DNA of 64,000 bases from NCBI GenBank assembly GCA_004368235.1, contig JXTW01000004.1, forward strand, positions 57,143-121,142, read 5' to 3'. Every line of letters starts with the position of its first letter. The stretch's first letter is position 1. Both the position numbers and the translations under genes were made by a program. Origin of the DNA: Helicobacter anseris (lineage in GTDB: Bacteria > Campylobacterota > Campylobacteria > Campylobacterales > Helicobacteraceae). Shown one piece after another: positions 9,143 to 18,252 of the stretch. The notes under the pieces are model-generated. The model was not told the DNA's origin, searched no databases, and saw nothing but the letters and a program-made list of their open reading frames with translations.

Positions 9143-10389
9143 TTTTTAGTAATCTTAAAGCGGTGAATTTCTCGTTTAGCATAAGATATAGTAATATCGG
9201 CTTTAGAATTTTCCTTAGCTAATGTGAGAAAAAAATGAGGACTTTTTGGGATTCCATAAAATCGTAATTGATATTGTAAATTTGCTGGTGCGCTAATAGC
9301 TGTGATCCCATGAGTTTTAAGTGCTTTGGCGATCTCTTTAGAAAAGTAATAACTTGATGCAAAATTGGGACGAGAGGAAAAAATATAAGTGAGTTTATTA
9401 CCAAAGGTAATGCTTGATTGTAAAATTAATGCTAAGAGGGCACAGGCAGCAAAGAAATAATAAGGTTTTCTAAATGGTTTAAGGTGTATTCTTAAGTCGT
9501 TTAAAAAGCATTGCACCATCACAGGTAGACCAATAAGACTTTGGGGAATGAGAGTGTAAAAATCAATATTTTGTCGAAAAGATAGCAAGAAGCAGCACAA
9601 AAGACTACTAGCAGCAATATAAGATAAAAAACTGGCTCTATGAAGTCCCCAATAAATGCTATAAATATAGTAGATAAAAAGAATAGGGGAGTAAAGCATC
9701 GCAATTTGCCCTAATGTTTCCAAAAAATAGGCTTGAGGTCTTCCGCCTATATCTATACCATATAGATATAGGTTTATTCCAAGACAAGCTAGACAGGTTA
9801 ATGCAGTTTTAAAATCTTTGCGTATAAAAAAGAAACTACCCGCTCCTAAGAGTAATACAAATGCTCCAGAATCTAACATACTAACTAAAGCAATTAATAC
9901 TAGTGGAAATTTTTTATATCGTGTATAAATATAACCTACAAATAAACTAAATGATGCAATCCATGCACTTTGAGAAAAAATAAGGGCACTAAAGTTTGCT
10001 CCAGGAAGTAAGCCATAAATAATAATAACATAAAGACTATCTTGCTTTTTGCGAAAAATTCTTCGGCAGATTCCATAAAGTAAAGAAAGGTTTATAAAAT
10101 GTAGGGCTAGCATTGGAGATTTGAGCGCTATGTCATTTTGCCCAAAAATACTACATAGCCATCTAGCAAAGACATATAAAAAATCAGGATTCTCGAAAAA
10201 ATTTTTTGCTTCTCGTTCACTAATAGAGGTTTCTTGAATCATAAAAATCAAAAAGGTATAAATCCCTAATATGATAATCCCAAAAAGTGCATCTATAGAA
10301 TCAAATTTACGTGAAGTTTTCTTGGTTAAATGGATCCATAGTTTTGGATAAAGAAAAATGATTTTAAGTGGATTACTAAATTGAAGCAT
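9139..10389 (-). CDS. Polytopic membrane protein, possible GT-C-type glycosyltransferase
   Basis: 416 residues with roughly nine to eleven predicted membrane helices and a small C-terminal soluble tail of about 75 residues (LKTHGITAISAPANLQYQLR). An early periplasmic loop, ETSISEREAKNFFENPDFLY, with two acidic residues after the first helix resembles the catalytic loop of GT-C (PMT/ArnT-like) enzymes, which use polyprenyl-phosphate sugars. The match is weak and I do not recognise the family with certainty. The start overlaps the stop of the upstream EamA gene (TAATG) and its end overlaps the pseudopilin gene by 4 bp. This is a tightly coupled cluster with a glycosyltransferase two genes down, which fits an envelope glycan role. 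Confidence 0.5.
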   Translation of the reverse strand: MLQFSNPLKIIFLYPKLWIHLTKKTSRKFDSIDALFGIIILGIYTFLIFMIQETSISEREAKNFFENPDFLYVFARWLCSIFGQNDIALKSPMLALHFINLSLLYGICRRIFRKKQDSLYVIIIYGLLPGANFSALIFSQSAWIASFSLFVGYIYTRYKKFPLVLIALVSMLDSGAFVLLLGAGSFFFIRKDFKTALTCLACLGINLYLYGIDIGGRPQAYFLETLGQIAMLYSPILFIYYIYSIYWGLHRASFLSYIAASSLLCCFLLSFRQNIDFYTLIPQSLIGLPVMVQCFLNDLRIHLKPFRKPYYFFAACALLALILQSSITFGNKLTYIFSSRPNFASSYYFSKEIAKALKTHGITAISAPANLQYQLRFYGIPKSPHFFLTLAKENSKADITISYAKREIHRFKITKK

Positions 10390-11294
10390 TATTTTGATCT
10401 TTTTATGGATTTTATTTCTTTAAGAAAAATCGGTAGTGCAATGATCAAACCAGCACAGATTACAAAAATAATGCCTATGAAACTATTGAGATCTGGTAGT
10501 GTATCACCTAAATAAATACCCATAAAAATTCCCCAAACAATTTTTACATAATCAATAGGCGCAACAATACCTGGTGGAGCACTCATATAAGCTTTGGTTA
10601 AGAAGTGTTGACCCAAAGTTCCAGCCATAGCCATTAAAAATAGAAATAACCACTCTTGTAAGTTTGGATTTTTCCAAGTATTATCAATAAAAAAATTGGG
10701 GATGAAAAACATACTAAGAGCAATAATACTCATACTAGCTCCAAAGAAGAAAATAATAAAGTGATTATAAAAATAATCTTTCAAGGTGCGTAATGTAACA
10801 AGGGCAAGTGCAGCTCCTCCTCCACTAAGAATCCCCATAATAACATTAATGCTATGTAAATCCCCTTCTTTTGGATTGCAAATAAAAATAATGCCAATAA
10901 AGCCAAGTATTGTAGCAAGTAGGCTTGGTATAGAAATTTTATCTTTTAAAATGAGTGCTGCAAAAAAGATGGCATACAATGGTGTGCTTTGTGCAAAAGT
11001 AGTAGCTGTACCAAGTGGGATAGTGGCAATATTGTAAAACAATGCCATAAGACTTATTCCTCCTGCAAATGCACGAAAAAATAGACCAAGCCAACCCCCA
11101 TTTTTTTTCTTAACTTTTTCTTTTTTAATCAAAATCAATAGACCCATAAAAATAGCCATTAAAAGAGACCGGAAAAAGATGTTTTCTACTGGAGAGAGAT
11201 TAGGAGATAGAACTTTGACAAAGGCATTCATAAGTGCAAAGAAGAAAGAAGCACAAAACATAAAGAAAATGCCAGCAGAAAGGTTGTTTGACAA
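10389..11294 (-). CDS. EamA/DMT-superfamily membrane transporter
   Basis: 301 residues with ten membrane helices in two EamA repeats: NAFVKVLSPNLSPVENIFFR in the first, with GISLMALFYNIATIPLGTAT, and AGTLGQHFLTKAYMSAPPGI in the second. The duplicated Pro-rich helices are typical of drug/metabolite exporters, and the substrate is unknown. A GTG at 11303 is in frame, but AAGGTGG lies directly on it and sits five bases before the TTG at 11294. I therefore favour the TTG start. A TATAAT box just upstream suggests this gene leads the minus-strand cluster down to 7284. Confidence 0.85.
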   Translation of the reverse strand: MSNNLSAGIFFMFCASFFFALMNAFVKVLSPNLSPVENIFFRSLLMAIFMGLLILIKKEKVKKKNGGWLGLFFRAFAGGISLMALFYNIATIPLGTATTFAQSTPLYAIFFAALILKDKISIPSLLATILGFIGIIFICNPKEGDLHSINVIMGILSGGGAALALVTLRTLKDYFYNHFIIFFFGASMSIIALSMFFIPNFFIDNTWKNPNLQEWLFLFLMAMAGTLGQHFLTKAYMSAPPGIVAPIDYVKIVWGIFMGIYLGDTLPDLNSFIGIIFVICAGLIIALPIFLKEIKSIKRSK

Positions 11295-11319
11295 AATAAC
11301 CACCTTATTTTTTAATATG

Positions 11320-11325
11320 ATTATA
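11320..11325 (-). promoter_or_regulatory. -10 element for the EamA-led cluster
   Basis: A perfect TATAAT on the minus strand lies in the 53-base gap upstream of the EamA transporter, about 25 bases before its start. No clear -35 is expected in Helicobacter. It likely drives the four-gene cluster ending at 7284. Confidence 0.55.
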
Positions 11326-11356
11326 CTTCAATTTTAAATGTAAAGCATTCTCTAGT

Positions 11357-11803
11357 CTAGCGTTTTTTACGTTGAGGTGAAAGCCATATACTCATACGCG
11401 GGGTTTTGAGAATGATTTTATATTTCATAGCTTTGCTATCAAAAAGAGTTTTTTGCACTTCAAATGCTCCAAGAAAATAACGTAAAAAATGAGCCTCTAT
11501 ACTATTTTGTTTATCTTTGCAAATATGATTGGTTCCTCCTTGTGGAATGATGGTAAGAAGGTTTTGTTCCATCACTCTAAGTGCACCATAAAAGATATTA
11601 CAACCTACAAAGCCTTGATATCTATTAGGATAGATTTTGAGATATCCAGAGGCTTTTAGGATTGTCCCATCTATGCTTATGCCATCAATTTTCCACTCTC
11701 CTAAATATTCACGATCATTTTCTATAGCTAGGGTAAAATTTCCATCCGCAATAAGCCTAGGAGTAATTAGACATATCAATAAGATAAAAGAGATGAGACG
11801 CAC
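11357..11803 (-). CDS. Secreted META-domain (HslJ-like) protein
   Basis: 148 residues with a signal peptide (MRLISFILLICLITPRLIA). The mature part contains LGEWKIDGISIDG, the typical opening of a META domain, then YQGFVGCNIFYGALRVMEQN (a G-C-N core in place of the usual G-x-x-G-C-N-x-x-x-G) and a C-terminal strand region ending in basic residues. META/HslJ proteins are small periplasmic or lipid-anchored barrels of uncertain role, sometimes tied to stress or drug tolerance. Two Cys (GCN and HICKDK) could form a disulfide. It has its own divergent promoter with purE. The family call is moderate and function is not assigned. Confidence 0.65.
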   Translation of the reverse strand: MRLISFILLICLITPRLIADGNFTLAIENDREYLGEWKIDGISIDGTILKASGYLKIYPNRYQGFVGCNIFYGALRVMEQNLLTIIPQGGTNHICKDKQNSIEAHFLRYFLGAFEVQKTLFDSKAMKYKIILKTPRMSIWLSPQRKKR

Positions 11804-11835
11804 TTTTTGCCTTTTTTGATTACAGAAATATTAAA

Positions 11836-11841
11836 ATTATA
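11836..11841 (-). promoter_or_regulatory. -10 element for the META-domain gene
   Basis: TATAAT on the minus strand, 33 bases upstream of the ATG at 11803, in the 78-base divergent gap shared with purE. The plus-strand purE box lies only ten bases away, so the two promoters are nearly back to back. Confidence 0.5.
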
Positions 11842-11851
11842 CCGTGTTTGC

Positions 11852-11857
11852 TAAAAT
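11852..11857 (+). promoter_or_regulatory. Extended -10 element for purE
   Basis: TGC followed by TAAAAT, an extended -10, 24 bases before the purE ATG. The predicted leader is under 20 bases and includes the AAGGAG ribosome site. Confidence 0.5.
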
Positions 11858-11881
11858 GTAAAAAATATATAAGGAGTATTA

Positions 11882-12376
11882 ATGGATTTTGTTAGCGTTA
11901 TTTTGGGAAGCAAAAGTGATTATACTTTGATGCAAGAGTGTTTAAAGGTTTTGGAATCATTTGATGTGAAGTATGAAATTTTAGTGGCATCTGCTCATAG
12001 AAGTCCAGATCGTGTGCATCAATATGTGAGTAATGCAGAAAAGAAGGGAGCAAAGGTATTTATTGCTGCAGCTGGTATGGCTGCACATCTTGCTGGTGGG
12101 ATTGCAGCTATGACAACTAAACCTGTAATCGGCGTACCAATGCCTGGTGGTGCACTAGATGGGCTTGATGCTTTGTTGAGTACTGTGCAAATGCCAAGCG
12201 GTATGCCTGTTGGTACAGTGGCTATTGGTAAGGCAGGAGCAATAAATGCAGCCTATCTAGCAATACAGATTCTAGCTATTTATGATGATAAATTAGCCCA
12301 AAGTCTTGTAGCACAACGTCAAGATGGGTTAAAAAAAATAGAGCTAGATTCTAAGCAAATTGAGAAATTTCTCTAA
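11882..12376 (+). CDS. purE: N5-carboxyaminoimidazole ribonucleotide mutase
   Basis: 164 residues, typical for class I PurE. It shifts the carboxylate of N5-CAIR to give CAIR in purine synthesis in the cytoplasm. Motifs visible are GSKSDY at the N-terminus (phosphate and catalytic Asp), the [11 protein letters not shown] loop with the catalytic His, and the [20 protein letters not shown] helix. It is preceded by its own promoter and ribosome site and is followed 12 bp later by ogt. No purK is visible in the window. Confidence 0.95.
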   Translation: MDFVSVILGSKSDYTLMQECLKVLESFDVKYEILVASAHRSPDRVHQYVSNAEKKGAKVFIAAAGMAAHLAGGIAAMTTKPVIGVPMPGGALDGLDALLSTVQMPSGMPVGTVAIGKAGAINAAYLAIQILAIYDDKLAQSLVAQRQDGLKKIELDSKQIEKFL

Positions 12377-12388
12377 AGAAGTTTTATT

Positions 12389-12865
12389 TTGAATGATAAT
12401 TTTCTAGCATATAGATTTCCCACTCCTTTGGGAGATTTTACTGCTATTGAAAAACAAGATTATATTGTAGGTTTTTTACCATCAAATCGCATAGGGATAA
12501 AAATAATAAAAGAGGTTCAAACCCCCTTATTGAGCGAACTACATAAACAGGTTAATGCTTATTTTTTGGGCAAGCTAAAAAGGTTTGATCTACCTATTTT
12601 TCATGGGGTAAATGGATTTTATGGACAAGTATTAGATTATTTGATGCAGATTGATTATGGAAGAAGTTTGAGTTATGGTGAAGTGGCTAGTAGACTTAAT
12701 GCTCCTAGATCTTTTCGAGCAGTAGGAAATGCTTGTTCTAAAAACCCAATTTGTATCATTATTCCTTGTCATAGAGTGGTAGCAAAAACTCATATAGGAG
12801 GTTATGCATTAGGTTTAGAAATGAAGCACAAATTATTTGCATTAGAAGGTATTAAAGGGTTTTGA
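12389..12865 (+). CDS. ogt: Methylated-DNA-protein-cysteine methyltransferase
   Basis: 158 residues. Repairs O6-alkylguanine by irreversible transfer to its own Cys. The active-site motif IIPCHRVV is present near residue 128, preceded by the helix-turn-helix region YGEVASRLNAPRSFRAVGNA with the Arg finger. Length and domain order are normal. The start is taken as TTG at 12389, seven bases after AAAGAAG. The nearby ATG at 12393 is out of frame. The 3' end overlaps the convergent addB gene by 14 bases. Confidence 0.92.
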   Translation: MNDNFLAYRFPTPLGDFTAIEKQDYIVGFLPSNRIGIKIIKEVQTPLLSELHKQVNAYFLGKLKRFDLPIFHGVNGFYGQVLDYLMQIDYGRSLSYGEVASRLNAPRSFRAVGNACSKNPICIIIPCHRVVAKTHIGGYALGLEMKHKLFALEGIKGF

Positions 12866-15083
12866 TTCTAGTTTTTTCATTACGATTGCATAATGTTTTA
12901 TAATCACAATAAGTACATACAGAGATTTTATCGCATTTTTCATAAGTAGTATTTTTTTTGATTTGCTCTAGCTTTAAGCATAAAAGTTCGCATTTTTCCT
13001 CATGCTCTTTTTCTTCCTGATATTCACCACTATAGCCATTTATAAGTGCAGATGATTGTACTGTATAGCCGAGCGATTCTAATGCTAAGCGGTAGATTTG
13101 TAATTGAAAGTCATCCAGATTTTCTCTGTTTTTGAGAAGTTTAAGAGATTTTGTAAATTTATAATCTAAAAGAACAATACCCTCATTTATTCTATCAATA
13201 CGATCAATTTTACCTTTAAATTTTAAGTCTTGATAAATAAATTCAAATTCAAATTCTGCTTGAAAGAACTGGTAACCCATTTCAAATCTTTCCTGCTCTT
13301 TTTTCCAAAATCCTTGTATTTTTTTATATTCAACTTGTGCTTCTAGTTTATCTGTAAGCGAGTTAAAGCTTAGGGCATTAAAAGAATCATCAAAGTATTG
13401 TTTGATGGCAGGAATACCATCTTTTGCTTTATTTGTATAAGCATCACATAAAATATTATGAAAAATTTTTCCAAGATTTAATTTTGTATTTTCAAGAGTT
13501 GGAATTTTTTCTATATAGCGTAGATAGAATTTTCGCTTACATTCAAGGTAGGTTTTTAGAGAGGTTGCAGAAAAGGTAAAGTCATTTAAAGATATCGCCT
13601 TTGGTGTATCTTCTATATATGATTTTTGGGTATCAAAATAAAAAATACTTTGTATAAAATTCTTAGGTTTAACATGTAATGATTCTAAAAAATATTGAGG
13701 TGTATGGGTTTTAATAAGTGCTATATCTACATTTTTTGTATTTGTCATAAGCTGATAATAGTAATGTTTCTTAAGATTTTTCTTATCTATTAGGGTAGGT
13801 ATATGTAATTTTTGACGTATAGGGGTATTTAAGAATAAATCATTATCTTTTAGATCAAAAAGATTTTCTTCATTAAAATCGACAATAACAATAGAATCAA
13901 ATTTCATCCCCCTTGTCTCAAGAATACCATAAACAGGGATTTTTCCACCATGACTATCGCTAATGCGGAGCATTGAAAGCTCATTGATATAAAAATCTTT
14001 TAGGTCTTCTGGACTAAGATTTAGGGCTTGTAGATGATCAAGTTGGTTTAAAGTAAGAAAAAAGTTTTGATTAAAATTTTCAATTTCTTTATGATAGTGT
14101 TCATTTAGGATCTCTTGGGTTAGGGTTTGCAGCTCATTTATACTTGCGATTGATTGGGCTTGAAGTTGGCTAGCTAATGTACTATAGTAGGGCATTTGTT
14201 TTATATCTAGTCCCATTGCATAGTTAAAGTTAGAATCTATTACTCTTAAAAATGGTGCAAAGTTTTCATCAGGTAGGATGACTGCTACATTTTCTTTACC
14301 ACTTTTGAGCCATTCTTGAGCCTTAGCGCTAACTAGTGAACATTGATCAATTCTTGTACTGAAATGATAGGCATTGATTTGGGATTCAAGTTTTTTTGAG
14401 TTTTGGCTAAGAATAAGATTTGGTTCTCCTAGCTTGATATGATAGCTTTGATTGACCTCTATAGCAAGATCAAGGAATGAAAAAAAACTAAGGTTATAAC
14501 AATCTGTATCAAATAAAATTTCTATATTTAGCACTTTTGATAGCTGTATTAAGATTTTTTGTTCTCTTGGACTAAGAATACCATTGAGATGGATTTTTAT
14601 GCCTTTATAAGGAGCAAGTAAATTATAATTGATTTGAAAATTTTGAGTGTCATAATTAATATAAAATTTAAGTTTATCCAATGTAGAATAGTATGAGTGA
14701 TAGATTTTAGATAGCAGCTTTAAATGATCTTCATAATCTCCATAGGTGTCTTCTTTTGGTATTTGCTCTATATCACAAAGTGCGCTATCAAGCTCATTAA
14801 AAAATTGGTTTAAAAACTCACTTCCTTCAAGGTAAGCTAAAAAATTTTCTTCAAAAACAAGGAGGTGATGTAGATTCTTATAACTATATAAGGTTTGTAA
14901 TAAAAGAATTTTTTGGGCATATTTTGGGATTTTGTAGTATCCTTTAATACTAAGACAAAGATCAAAAAAATCTTTTATAGATATAGCCTTTGGTTTAATG
15001 GGATTGGGTATAAGGGAGTAAAAATTTTTAATGGCACGATGAGATGGAAAAATATGTAAGTATTGATCAGAATCAATGCTCAT
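12852..15083 (-). CDS. addB: AddB-like recombination nuclease/helicase subunit
   Basis: 743 residues. The C-terminal third is a RecB/Cas4-type PD-(D/E)XK nuclease: FTFSATSLKTYLECKRKFYL opens it near residue 500, GKIDRIDRINEG and VLLDYKF carry the catalytic Asp and D-x-K near 625-642, and VCTYCDYKTLC closes it. The Cys in LECKRK plus the last three Cys match the four ligands of the AddB iron-sulfur cluster. The N-terminal part (IFPSHRAIKNFY) lacks an obvious Walker motif, as in AddB partners that are not active helicases. AddAB repairs double-strand breaks. The neighbour tkt is the same as beside H. pylori addB, and the two genes overlap by an ATGA. Confidence 0.85.
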   Translation of the reverse strand: MSIDSDQYLHIFPSHRAIKNFYSLIPNPIKPKAISIKDFFDLCLSIKGYYKIPKYAQKILLLQTLYSYKNLHHLLVFEENFLAYLEGSEFLNQFFNELDSALCDIEQIPKEDTYGDYEDHLKLLSKIYHSYYSTLDKLKFYINYDTQNFQINYNLLAPYKGIKIHLNGILSPREQKILIQLSKVLNIEILFDTDCYNLSFFSFLDLAIEVNQSYHIKLGEPNLILSQNSKKLESQINAYHFSTRIDQCSLVSAKAQEWLKSGKENVAVILPDENFAPFLRVIDSNFNYAMGLDIKQMPYYSTLASQLQAQSIASINELQTLTQEILNEHYHKEIENFNQNFFLTLNQLDHLQALNLSPEDLKDFYINELSMLRISDSHGGKIPVYGILETRGMKFDSIVIVDFNEENLFDLKDNDLFLNTPIRQKLHIPTLIDKKNLKKHYYYQLMTNTKNVDIALIKTHTPQYFLESLHVKPKNFIQSIFYFDTQKSYIEDTPKAISLNDFTFSATSLKTYLECKRKFYLRYIEKIPTLENTKLNLGKIFHNILCDAYTNKAKDGIPAIKQYFDDSFNALSFNSLTDKLEAQVEYKKIQGFWKKEQERFEMGYQFFQAEFEFEFIYQDLKFKGKIDRIDRINEGIVLLDYKFTKSLKLLKNRENLDDFQLQIYRLALESLGYTVQSSALINGYSGEYQEEKEHEEKCELLCLKLEQIKKNTTYEKCDKISVCTYCDYKTLCNRNEKTRIKTL

Positions 15084-17002
15084 AAAAGAGCCTTTGCTCT
15101 AGTGCAAACATTTTCTAAGGTAAATCCAAAGTGGGAGAATAATTCATTACCTTTACCAGAAGCTCCAAAGCTATCCATCATAATAATATCATCAGCAAAT
15201 TTATACCATTCAAAACTTCTAGCAGCTTCTATGGCTAAGATTTTACTTTCTTTAAATAGATAATGATGATATTCCCTGCTTTGCTTTAATAGTAGATCAA
15301 AACTAGGTGCACTGACTACTTGAGTAGAGATGCCATCATTTTCTAAGATTTGTGCACTTTTTAATGCTAGAGAAACCTCTGAACCACTAGCTAATAGTGT
15401 AATTTTGGGATCAGCACTTGCTTCTTTCAAGATATAAGCTCCAAAGCAAATATTTTCATTTGGCGTATCGCTTAGGACTTCTAAATTCTGTCTTGATAAT
15501 ATAAACATACTTGGAGCTTGGAGCGAAAGAGCCATTTTAAAACAAGCGATATTTTCATTAGCATCTGCAGGACGAAATACCGTGAGATTAGGCATTGCAC
15601 GAAAATGGCTAAGCTGCTCTATGGGTTGATGAGTGGCTCCATCTTCGCCTACACCAATTGAATCATGCGTAAAGATATAAAAAACCTTAGCTTGCATAAG
15701 ACTGGCAATACGAATGCTAGGGGATAGATAGTCGCTAAAGACAAAAAAAGTTGCACAAAATGGCAAGAAAAGTCCATAGCTAGCAAAAGCATTGCTAATA
15801 GCGCCCATTGTATGTTCACGTATGCCAAAATGGAGATTTTTTCCATTCGGGAAATCTTTAGAATCTTTTAAGATTGTGTTATTAGAAGGTGCTAGATCAG
15901 CACTTCCGCCAATAAGCCCATTAATCACTTTAGAAGCAGCATTGAGAATTTGTCCATTACTAGTGCGAGTGGCTATTTTTTCACCTTTTTTGAAAACAGG
16001 ATAATCAATCGTCGAAAGATCTGGTTTACAAAATTCTTCAATTTCTCGTATACTTTGAGTATGGGTAGATTCCCATTTTTTTCTAGCTTCTAAGCCACGT
16101 ATGGATAAGGATTTGAAAGCTTGTTTAATAGAATCAGGAATGACAAACATAGCTTCTGGATTAAATCCAAGGGCAGATTTTGTGGCCTTTAGAATTTTTT
16201 CTCCTAATGGTGCCCCATGAGTTTTTTCACTCCCTTCAAGCTCTACAGCTTTCTTGCCAATGCGAGTATGGGCGATGATTAAAACCGGCTTATTAAGCTT
16301 CTTTGCATTCTCAATGGCTTGATTAATATCTAAGAAATTATGACCATCACATTCTAAAACATCCCAATTTTGAGCTTTAAAACGGAGGGAAATATCCTCA
16401 CTCATTGCTATATTGGTATTTCCTTCTATGCTAATTTGGTTACAATCATATATTAAGATAAGATTATTTAAGGTATGGTGACCAGCTAGAGAACAGGCTT
16501 CATAGCTAATACCTTCTTGTAAGTCCCCATCACCACAAAGACAATAAACATAATGAGAGATGGCATCAGGAAAAATATTTTTAGCATATTTTGATGCCAT
16601 AGCAAGCCCAACTGCATTGGCTACACCTTGTCCTAATGGTCCTGTAGTAATTTCTACACCAGGAGTATGTCCTATTTCAGGATGACCAGGAGTTTTGCTA
16701 CCTAGTTGACGAAAAGACTTTAAATCTTGCAGGCTTATATCAAATCCCCATAAATATAAAAGGGCATATACTAATGATGAGGCGTGCCCTCCACTAAAAA
16801 CTAATCGATCTCGATTAATCCAGTCTACTTTAGTAGGATCTAGCATAAGATGCGTGGATAATACAACAGCTATATCAGCCAATCCCATGGCTACACCGGG
16901 ATGACCACTATTAGCATTTTCTATCATATCTGCACAGAGAATACGAAGAGTGTCAGCCATTTGTTGTGCTAATTCAACATTGTCTTGAGTGATGGATATC
17001 AT
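15080..17002 (-). CDS. tkt: Transketolase
   Basis: 640 residues, a full-length TPP enzyme. It moves two-carbon units between sugar phosphates in the pentose phosphate pathway. Visible motifs include the N-terminal SGHPGVAMGLADIA, the TPP-binding GDGDLQEGISYEACSLAGH with IYDCNQISIEGNT, the pyrimidine-domain IREHTMGAISNAFASYGL, and EDGATHQPIEQLSHFRAMPN. It lies downstream of ftsZ across a 95-base gap and is translationally coupled to addB (ATGA overlap). Confidence 0.97.
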   Translation of the reverse strand: MISITQDNVELAQQMADTLRILCADMIENANSGHPGVAMGLADIAVVLSTHLMLDPTKVDWINRDRLVFSGGHASSLVYALLYLWGFDISLQDLKSFRQLGSKTPGHPEIGHTPGVEITTGPLGQGVANAVGLAMASKYAKNIFPDAISHYVYCLCGDGDLQEGISYEACSLAGHHTLNNLILIYDCNQISIEGNTNIAMSEDISLRFKAQNWDVLECDGHNFLDINQAIENAKKLNKPVLIIAHTRIGKKAVELEGSEKTHGAPLGEKILKATKSALGFNPEAMFVIPDSIKQAFKSLSIRGLEARKKWESTHTQSIREIEEFCKPDLSTIDYPVFKKGEKIATRTSNGQILNAASKVINGLIGGSADLAPSNNTILKDSKDFPNGKNLHFGIREHTMGAISNAFASYGLFLPFCATFFVFSDYLSPSIRIASLMQAKVFYIFTHDSIGVGEDGATHQPIEQLSHFRAMPNLTVFRPADANENIACFKMALSLQAPSMFILSRQNLEVLSDTPNENICFGAYILKEASADPKITLLASGSEVSLALKSAQILENDGISTQVVSAPSFDLLLKQSREYHHYLFKESKILAIEAARSFEWYKFADDIIMMDSFGASGKGNELFSHFGFTLENVCTRAKALL

Positions 17003-17065
17003 TGTATTTCCTTGGATTTTTTTTGAAATTGGAGTTAGAAATTTCCCAAAAGAGAAATGAATAGA

Positions 17066-17091
17066 CTCCTACTTTTTAAGAGAAGTAGGAG
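17066..17091 (-). terminator. Hairpin in the ftsZ-tkt gap (possible weak terminator or processing site)
   Basis: A perfect 9-bp stem, CTCCTACTT paired with AAGTAGGAG across an 8-base loop, begins seven bases after the ftsZ stop on the minus strand. The sequence after it is only moderately T-rich (TCTATTCATTTCTCTTTT), so complete termination is doubtful. It may instead protect the ftsAZ message end while letting tkt be read through. Confidence 0.4.
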
Positions 17092-17097
17092 GAAGTG

Positions 17098-18240
17098 TTA
17101 ATCTTGACTTTTTCTCATAAAGGTGGGTTTATCAAGATCTTCCATTTCAAAATCCTCTCCACCGCTAATTTTTGCAAAAGATATATTGATATTTTGGAAG
17201 ATTTTATTATTTTCTTGAGGTTTTTGGGCTGGTTGAGTAGTATTATTGATAATTTCTTTTTCAAAGCCAGTAGCTACAATTGTAACTTTTACATAATCTT
17301 TTGGCATATCAGATGATGTGCTTGTGCCAAAGATGATAGAAGCATCATCGCTAGCTGCTTCGCTGATTAATTGCAGGGCTTGAGAGATTTCTAATAAAGG
17401 ATAATCAGGACTGATTTCAAAGCTAATAAGAACGCCTTTAGCACCGCTAATAGAAAGATTATCAAAAAGAGGAGATTCGATAGCTTTTTTTGTAGCTTCA
17501 GTAGCAGCATCTTCACCTTGAGCCTCACCAATACCCATAAGTGCCAAACCTTTATTTTGCATAACGGTTTTCAAGTCAGCAAAATCTGTGTTAATATCAT
17601 TTTCTCCATGATTAAGGATAACATTAGAAATGCCATTAACTGCACGTGCCAGGATTGAATCAACTTCCTTGAAACTTTCTTTAATGCCACTATTGCGGTT
17701 AATGATTGTCAAGAGCTTATCATTTGGTACAACAACGATACCATCGCAGTGTTTACGTAATTCTTTTAATCCTTCTTCAGCTATTTTTAAACGTTTATTA
17801 CCCTCCATCATAAAAGGCTTAGTAACCACAGCAATAGTTAATGCACCTGCTTCTTGAGCAGCTTGAGCAATAATTGGGGCTGCACCTGTTCCAGTACCTC
17901 CACCTAGTCCAGCAGATACAAAAACGATATCTGCACCAGATAGATGCTGTAATATAACATCATAGCTTTCTTGAGCGGATTGAGCACCTATTTCTGGTAT
18001 CATCCCAGCACCAAGACCCTTTGTAAGTTTTTCACCAAGTTTAATTTTATATTTAGCTGGAGAATTTGAGAGATGTTGTATATCAGTATTAGCTGCAATA
18101 AGAGTAATTGCTTGATGAACACCAGTATTAATAAGATGGGCAATCATATTGGAGCCACCACCACCTACACCTACAGCAATAATTTTAGCGCCTTGCTCAT
18201 TTCTAGTTTCTGTATTGTCAAATTGCATTTGTTGCTGCAT
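17098..18240 (-). CDS. ftsZ: Cell division GTPase FtsZ
   Basis: 380 residues. The bacterial tubulin that forms the division ring. The GTP-binding region begins IIAVGVGGGGSNMI near residue 20, the tubulin signature GLGGGTGTGAAPIIA is near 110, and the T7 loop NTDFADL with its catalytic Asp pair is near 208. The C-terminal tail ends in EMEDLDKPTFMRKSQD, the conserved peptide that binds FtsA and other partners, after a linker rich in Gln and Asn. It follows ftsA by 12 bp. Sequence and length are normal. Confidence 0.98.
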   Translation of the reverse strand: MQQQMQFDNTETRNEQGAKIIAVGVGGGGSNMIAHLINTGVHQAITLIAANTDIQHLSNSPAKYKIKLGEKLTKGLGAGMIPEIGAQSAQESYDVILQHLSGADIVFVSAGLGGGTGTGAAPIIAQAAQEAGALTIAVVTKPFMMEGNKRLKIAEEGLKELRKHCDGIVVVPNDKLLTIINRNSGIKESFKEVDSILARAVNGISNVILNHGENDINTDFADLKTVMQNKGLALMGIGEAQGEDAATEATKKAIESPLFDNLSISGAKGVLISFEISPDYPLLEISQALQLISEAASDDASIIFGTSTSSDMPKDYVKVTIVATGFEKEIINNTTQPAQKPQENNKIFQNINISFAKISGGEDFEMEDLDKPTFMRKSQD

Positions 18241-18252
18241 AGGTTTTCCTTT

